DNA of 20,596 bases from Blattamonas nauphoetae (taxonomy: Eukaryota; Preaxostyla; Oxymonadida), in NCBI GenBank assembly GCA_033064195.1, contig JARBJD010000722.1, positions 1 to 20,596 of the forward strand. The letters are read 5' to 3'. Shown here one piece after another: positions 16,286 to 20,596 of the stretch. The position numbers and the translations under genes were made by a program. The notes below the pieces were generated by a model that worked only from the letters and a program-made list of their open reading frames with translations, searched no databases and was not told the origin of the DNA. Position 1 is the first letter of the stretch. Every line of letters starts with the position of its first letter.

Positions 16286-17193
16286 TATTTTGGATTAGTT
16301 CATTGATTAGAGTCTGTTGTTGTCCGACGATAGAGGATAATTCCTGAATGGCTTTGATACAGAAGCAAGAGAGTTCTGCGTAGTCAACTTGAAGACAATC
16401 TGGATTGGAATCATTCACGACTTTAGGGAATATTTCTTGGATTTGTTGTGCGATCACACCAATATGTTTCTTCTCACTTTCCTTCTTCAAACATTCACAT
16501 TTCTCTTTGCAGTTCCTCAAGTGTTCTTCATCAGTCGCATTCTCTATTTGTTTCGTCGCTTTGTTGATCTTCGAGTCGAATGTGTTGAATTGATACTGCA
16601 CGATTTCGACTTTATTCAATTGTTCAAGAACATTGGGATATGGTTCAATATTTCTTTTGACTCTTCTGTCTGACAGCTGAGAAAAACTTCCAGTTGGTGA
16701 TATTGAAAACACTCCTGAACCAGTGTCCTCATCGTAGTAATAGATTGCTGGTCTGTCACAGGGAGACCACATTACGATGCCATCACCATTGAATTGAATT
16801 CCTGAAGTTTCTGAAATTGATTGTGAAATGGAAAGACCAGAAAAGAATGTTGAAGCCGGATATGTTCCAGGATACTTCGGAAGTGATCCCTCTGATATAT
16901 TCCAACTCGCTCCATTCACATTGATCAATCCTCCAATTGTTGGTGTTGCAATTCCGGCTGAACAAGTGATGGATCCATTTGTGCTCACCACTTTTTGGAT
17001 TGAAGATATCGCTGTCTTGTGTGCTTCTGTTGTCTTCTTAAGTGTGTCAACCTCTTTCAGATTCGTTTCTACTTCTGTCTGTAGTGAGTCAATCACCCTG
17101 CATTCTCAGTGATCGTCGATAGATTATGATCAATCATTTTCTCAATCATTTGTGAATTGTATTTTGTCGACTCATTTCTGTTTGCTCTTTCAT
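16263..17193 (-). pseudogene. Fibre-like protein with C-terminal peptidase S74 / intramolecular chaperone domain
   Basis: The long open part is 277 codons (from 17096). The expected start is the ATG at 17193, 3 bases after a T-rich box, and the gene region looks broken near its 5' end. The N-terminal part is a likely trimeric coiled coil (LQTEVETNLKEVDTLKKTTE), then a glycine-rich beta stretch (about residues 40-135). From about residue 141 it matches the S74 pattern: LSDRRVKRNIEPYPNVLEQL, then HIGVIAQQIQEIFPKVV, then LQVDYAELSCFCIKAIQEL. In phage endosialidases and in MYRF this domain drives trimer assembly and then cuts itself off using a Ser-Lys pair five residues apart. Ser142 and Lys147 have that spacing here. 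It is probably a receptor-binding fibre of the virus-like particle. A double-hairpin repeat forms its very end. Confidence 0.82.
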
Positions 17194-17196
17194 TGA

Positions 17197-17208
17197 AAAT
17201 AAAAAATG
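17197..17208 (-). promoter_or_regulatory. ATTTTTTATTTT box before the fibre gene (minus strand)
   Basis: Reads ATTTTTTATTTTCAATG on the minus strand, ATG at 17193. It lies immediately inside the right terminal repeat. Confidence 0.65.
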
Positions 17209-17210
17209 AC

Positions 17211-17352
17211 ACACCTTCGAAGACATAAATGACCGGTGATGACCCATGAATGTAATCAGAAACGAGTTCACAATTCTCCTTTTCATCGACTCGATCAACA
17301 CTTGCTTTGCATTCGTTCGACGTCTTTCCTTGTACATCGCAGTTGGATTCAT
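17211..17352 (-). pseudogene. Partial duplicate of the 1697 gene inside the right terminal repeat
   Basis: The minus strand from 17352 repeats the start of the left small gene (MNPTAMYKERRRTNAKQ) and about 48 codons' worth of sequence, then ends where the repeat ends, next to the fibre gene's box. It lacks the second half of the two-repeat protein. It exists because the terminal repeat reaches into the gene, so it is probably a by-product of end homogenisation and not a working gene. Confidence 0.8.
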
Positions 17353-17359
17353 TTCATAC

Positions 17360-17370
17360 AAAATAAAAAA
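17360..17370 (-). promoter_or_regulatory. TTTTTTATTTT box in the right terminal repeat (minus strand)
   Basis: Mirror copy of the box at 1679-1689, preceded on the minus strand by a TTTCATTTTTCATTTTTCAT run slightly longer than the left one. Confidence 0.6.
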
Positions 17371-18350
17371 TGAAAAATGAAAAATGAAACCATTTTTCTC
17401 GAGAACCACCGATCCGATTTCAATAAAAATTGCGGCAATCGAAAGAGCGCATCGGATATGACCTTGGATGAAAATATTTGCGAAATTGAAAATGTCGATT
17501 TTACTGCAGTCAAATACAGGGTCAAAATGGGATCTTGGCTCCTGACGAAAATTTTTTCCAAATTATTTTTTCTGTTTTCTCATAATTTCTTCATCCTTTG
17601 TGTGAAATTTGAAGACGATTTGACAACATTTTGAAAATACCCCATAATTCGTACTTTTGGCGAAATTCTCACTATAACCGTGACCGTGGTCATAGTAGAT
17701 TAGTTGGATCCTGAGAGACGTAGTAGTGACTGCAGCACTATGAAATTTCGAGGGATTCAGCGGAAAACGAGGAGGAAGCTAGCACCATTAAAAACTTGAA
17801 AATTCCGGCCCAGTAAGCCAGAAACGGGCCGATGGGGAGCGCATGAATGCTCCATCACAGGGATCGCAACCCTGGGACCATTGTAAATCACCAGAATCTC
17901 GTGCTTCCTCAAACAATGGTTTTGCAAAATTTTACCTAGATGTATTTTTCGTCCGCTATCGATTGCAAGTGGTTTCGAGTCTGATCTCTGCTGGTTGTCG
18001 AGATATGACCAATTTTTCAAAAATATTTTTAAAATTTTCGATTTTTGACCAATGTTCGACACATATCTCCACGAATACTCATCCGATTTTGATCCGGTTT
18101 GTTTTGATCAATGACCGACATCGTCATTGAGATTTTCGAATGAGTTTCAAAATCTGTTCGGATTGATTTTGAAGAAAAATTGACAAAAGTGATCAAATTT
18201 TTCGAAAAGTGCAAAATTTGCTCCAATATTTTGGGTTAAATTGATGAAGAAAATCACTGTTTTTGACGAAGTCACTGTGAAATAAATCACAAATGAGAGT
18301 GCTTTCGACCACTTTTTCAATGTGGTTCTCTATTCGTCTTCTATACTACT

Positions 18351-18384
18351 ACGCGCAGATCCAAATGGATACACGCAGATCCAA
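18351..18384 (-). repeat. Two-unit GATCTGCGCGTATCC array, left copy
   Basis: ACGCGCAGATCCAAATGGAT then ACACGCAGATCC: two units in reverse orientation to the four at 20046-20130. It begins at the first base after the Polinton's right end. Confidence 0.8.
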
Positions 18385-20045
18385 AAGATTTCTTGCTTTT
18401 TGTGTTTATCCTTGCCAATTCATGCCATTTCACTCTGAATGCTCACAATTCACCATAACTCTCAAAACTCTTCGCAACTCAAAATTTGTCACGTCGTCAC
18501 ATGATAAAGTTGATCTTACCATCACCCGTATTCTCATCGTGGTTTCTCCTCCAAATCTAAACTCGTTATTGGGTATACGTGTCTCCACGTTCACCTTTCC
18601 TGATTTCCTCTTTCATCCTCCTTTCTGTCACGTCTGCAACGTCAGTTCTCTCACTAATCGATTGCCCTTCTCATCTTCGCCTTCTATATGAATTTCTCGT
18701 TTCTGAGGCCAGATTATCAACCATCTGGCGAACAATCCGGATAGTCGTCAAAAACTCAGTTTGTTGGTGATTTTTCTCCTTGATTCGAGTCTTTCAACTT
18801 CTTCTCATTTGTTCAAATAAATGTGTCACTTTCTTTCTCAACAGTATCTCATCGACATCCCTGTCTTCGCCTCCCCTCTTTCTCGATCTTCATAGCCCTC
18901 TTGTGCACTCTGTCCCTCAACAGATCGTGATCATCAAGCCCACTCCACTGCAGATGGATGATCGTTCCTGCACACCTGAAGGGAACAATGAAGACAGGAT
19001 GACATAGAGACAAAACCAGAAAAGTCATAAAAACAAAAATTGCGATGAACTGGACAACACAATGAGGATCGATTGACAATGCGGGTGGAACAGCGGACTA
19101 TGGCCCAATCGAATTCCATTCACGACCCAGTTCAAGGATACATTGCAGAAATGTGAAAATGAGAAAGAAAACACAAAGGAAGTGCTAGATGGAATGAGGA
19201 CGACAAAGTGAAAAGACACAGACGCAGACATCGTTACATACAGATGTTCGAAGTTTGGAAGCTAGAAAAAACACAAACACTTGATGGACGCAAAGAGAAT
19301 TATCGACAGGAGAGCGATAAGAAAGAGAACGGAAACCACGACAAGACACGATCACACTGAATGAACGATCAAGGGATGATGAGCATGAGAAAAGGAATGG
19401 CGATGGTAGATACAACTATTATGACGAAAACCTTGTTGAAGTAGAAGGAAAGAAGGAGAAGATGAAGCAATCGAGTCTGAAAACAAAACGCGAACATTTA
19501 CCCCCAACCGCGAAGATAACGAGACAAGAATGGTATGGAGCACTTTATGTCCATTTTCTCTCATTTCCTCTTTCTCTCTTCTTCCTTATATCCTCTCGCA
19601 GATTGTAAGACATTCAATTCTCAACCATTTTCTCAACCATCCGCTTCCGCCAACAACCACCGTCCATCCATCTCTTCCATTCGTACTCACACTTTCATCC
19701 TCATAACCCTGTTCTGTTGAATCACTTGAACATCGGAGAACGCGAAGAATTGAAAACAAGATTCAGCAGCGGCGGAAACAAGGCCAAATGGAGAGTGGAT
19801 CGGGACACTCTTATACTTGGTGACTGAGCCGTTTGGGGATGGATATTCTCAACAGTACCGTCTGACTGGCTCACTTCTCCTTCATTCATGGGTGAGATCA
19901 GCACTTAAGCGAAATCCGTTCAAGCAATTCCAAAACAGGCGAAATTCTTCACACAAAATTCTCTTTCACGTCACTTTATTTCTTTGAGATGTTATGTAAT
20001 TGAAAATACCACGAAAATGTCAGATATGAGTTTCAATTCCAGTTA
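18385..20045. other. Stretch without a recognised gene between inverted arrays
   Basis: About 1.66 kb. Frames are short on both strands. The plus strand is pyrimidine-rich from about 18440 to 18920 and purine-rich from about 19000 to 19500. Fragments such as TLQKCENEKENTKEVLDGMR (plus strand, about 19135-19200) look faintly coding, but none is long or conserved enough to call. It could be an eroded host gene or the body of a small non-autonomous transposon bracketed by the inverted arrays. Confidence 0.4.
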
Positions 20046-20130
20046 GATCTGCGTGTATCCATCCGGATCTGCGCGTATCCATTTTTAGATCTGCGCGTAT
20101 CCAAAATCGGATCTGCGCCTATATTTTAAC
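20046..20130 (+). repeat. Four-unit GATCTGCGCGTATCC tandem array
   Basis: Four tandem units of 20-22 bp, each starting GATCTGCG and continuing (T/C)GTATCC or CCTAT, with variable AT-rich tails (20046-20065, 20066-20087, 20088-20109, 20110-20130). The reverse orientation occurs at 18351-18384. Confidence 0.85.
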
Positions 20131-20372
20131 CCAAAAACTACCGAGTTTTTTATTTACTCTGGTTTTCAGGGTGACTAGCGGAGCGAAAGGGATACTTCTC
20201 TCGCACCATCTCAGAAGGTGAACAAACAGAGGATGAAGTTATATTCCTCACAATTCCTCTTATTCTCCTCTCTAGAAGAAGAAAGGAAAAAAGGCTCATT
20301 GTGAAGTGACCATACAAAGCATGTCAACGCATTGCTGCTTCCAAGTTTTATCTCAGTTAATGTGCAGCTTGA

Positions 20373-20596
20373 CAGAAGCGGAGGAGTGAAGAAGGTGGGT
20401 TCGATAGATCACCAACATCAGAGCTCGTCCCTCGTATTGAATGCCTGCTCGATTCGGAAGTGTTTTGCACCATTTTGAAAGTTCTGATTGCTGTCCACCT
20501 CGATCCCCACCACTCGCAGTTCGAATGCATCGTCCCAATCTTCTTATCTCAAAAGCACTTCTCGTCTCTCTTCTGTCGCTCTCGTTTCCTCGATTC
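20373..20596 (+). pseudogene. Possible host helical-protein fragment at window end
   Basis: Frame 3 is open to the window edge and reads LVPRIECLLDSEVFCTILKV, then LIAVHLDPHHSQFECIVPIF, a leucine-rich helical pattern such as found in armadillo or HEAT-like proteins. There is no start codon in frame nearby, and the adjoining upstream frame (FQVLSQLMCSLTEAEE, 20340-20390) looks like the same kind of sequence out of register. I read it as a decayed or intron-split host gene continuing beyond the window. Weak evidence. Confidence 0.3.

Larger units (their letters stand above)
1328..18350. mobile_element. Polinton/Maverick element, broken copy
   Basis: About 17.0 kb, within the usual 15-20 kb Polinton range. 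It has long inverted repeats at its ends and carries a protein-primed DNA polymerase B, a retroviral-type integrase, an A32-like packaging ATPase and two capsid-like genes, which together define the family. The outermost matching bases are AGTAGTGTATAGAA on the left (1328) and the complement of CTATACTACT on the right (18350). Just inside them the two ends match almost perfectly from GAACCACATTG onward. The copy is broken, with roughly ten to fifteen breaks overall, though integrase, ATPase and several small genes look whole. Divergence between the ends (about 4-5 percent over 210 bases by eye) suggests moderate age. I could not find a matching 6-bp target duplication, so the exact outer limits are uncertain by 10-20 bases. 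Confidence 0.93.
17211..18350 (-). repeat. Right terminal inverted repeat of the Polinton
   Basis: About 1.14 kb. The outer block (18119-18330) and inner block (17211-17454) match the left arm in reverse. The stretch between them (about 17455-18118) has no counterpart on the left, is AT-rich, and shows no recognised gene. It contains a few small palindromes, for example GGAGC paired with GCTCC near 17840-17855 and CAGGG with CCCTG near 17858-17875. The inner block carries a partial copy of the left small gene and its promoter-like box. Confidence 0.9.

Noticed and set aside
17757-18062. 101-codon minus-strand frame in the right terminal repeat
   Set aside because: Most of it lies in the part absent from the left arm, it has no promoter box and no recognisable domain, and the composition is that of non-coding repeat sequence.
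1320-18360. Target site duplication around the element
   Set aside because: The six bases outside the best end pair (GGAGAC and ACGCGC) do not match, and shifting the borders inward gave no match either.
18385-20045. Continuation of the left-hand SPRY-like host gene on the right side of the element
   Set aside because: No SPRY-like strands or matching frame were found there, so interruption of one gene by the element is not supported.

Overview
The window is eukaryotic nuclear DNA carrying one large virus-like element of the Polinton (Maverick) family, about 17.0 kb (about 1328-18350), set in decayed host sequence. Left of it (1-1345) lies a broken host gene with a coiled-coil part followed by a SPRY-like beta domain. 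From memory this layout resembles a large family in oxymonad flagellates such as Blattamonas, so a Preaxostyla-like protist is my best guess. That is an inference from family resemblance, not a match. Right of the element (18351-20596) I see no convincing gene, only inverted 20-22 bp repeat arrays and a possible helical-protein scrap at the window edge.

The Polinton is bounded by long terminal inverted repeats, about 0.5 kb on the left and 1.1 kb on the right. From left to right it holds: a small protein built from two copies of a ~55-residue repeat (1697-2086); a protein-primed family B DNA polymerase with an embedded HNH-like domain (2127-6472); an unrecognised gene region crossed by short GC-rich repeats (6535-7623); a retroviral-type integrase (7702-8601); a coiled-coil protein (8638-8982); a packaging ATPase on the minus strand (8968-9813); two unrecognised genes (9917-10879, 10927-11568); two small MAPG-starting amphipathic proteins (11651-11989, 12071-12316); two related capsid-like genes in tandem (12399-14064, 14106-15800); a small unrecognised gene (about 15804-16205); and, on the minus strand, a fibre-like protein ending in a peptidase S74 / intramolecular chaperone domain (16263-17193). 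Polymerase, integrase, ATPase and capsid genes are the classic Polinton set for self-synthesis and packaging. The usual Polinton cysteine protease was not recognised.

The copy is broken, with roughly ten to fifteen breaks spread mainly over the polymerase, the 6.5-7.6 kb region, both capsid genes and the fibre gene. The integrase, ATPase and several small genes look open from end to end. Over about 210 compared bases the terminal repeats differ by about 4-5 percent plus a few length changes (counted by eye), which suggests a moderately old insertion. No clear 6-bp target duplication was found.

Three layers of structure stand out beyond the gene list. First, at least eleven copies of a 36-43 bp GC-rich double-hairpin repeat are scattered through the element and nowhere in the flanks. 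Their first stem changes in sequence while keeping its pairing, and one copy is present in the left terminal repeat but absent from the matching site on the right. Second, nearly every element gene start follows a TTTTTTATTTT-like box with an AAATG-type start. Third, several spacers between genes hold short perfect palindromes just upstream of these boxes.
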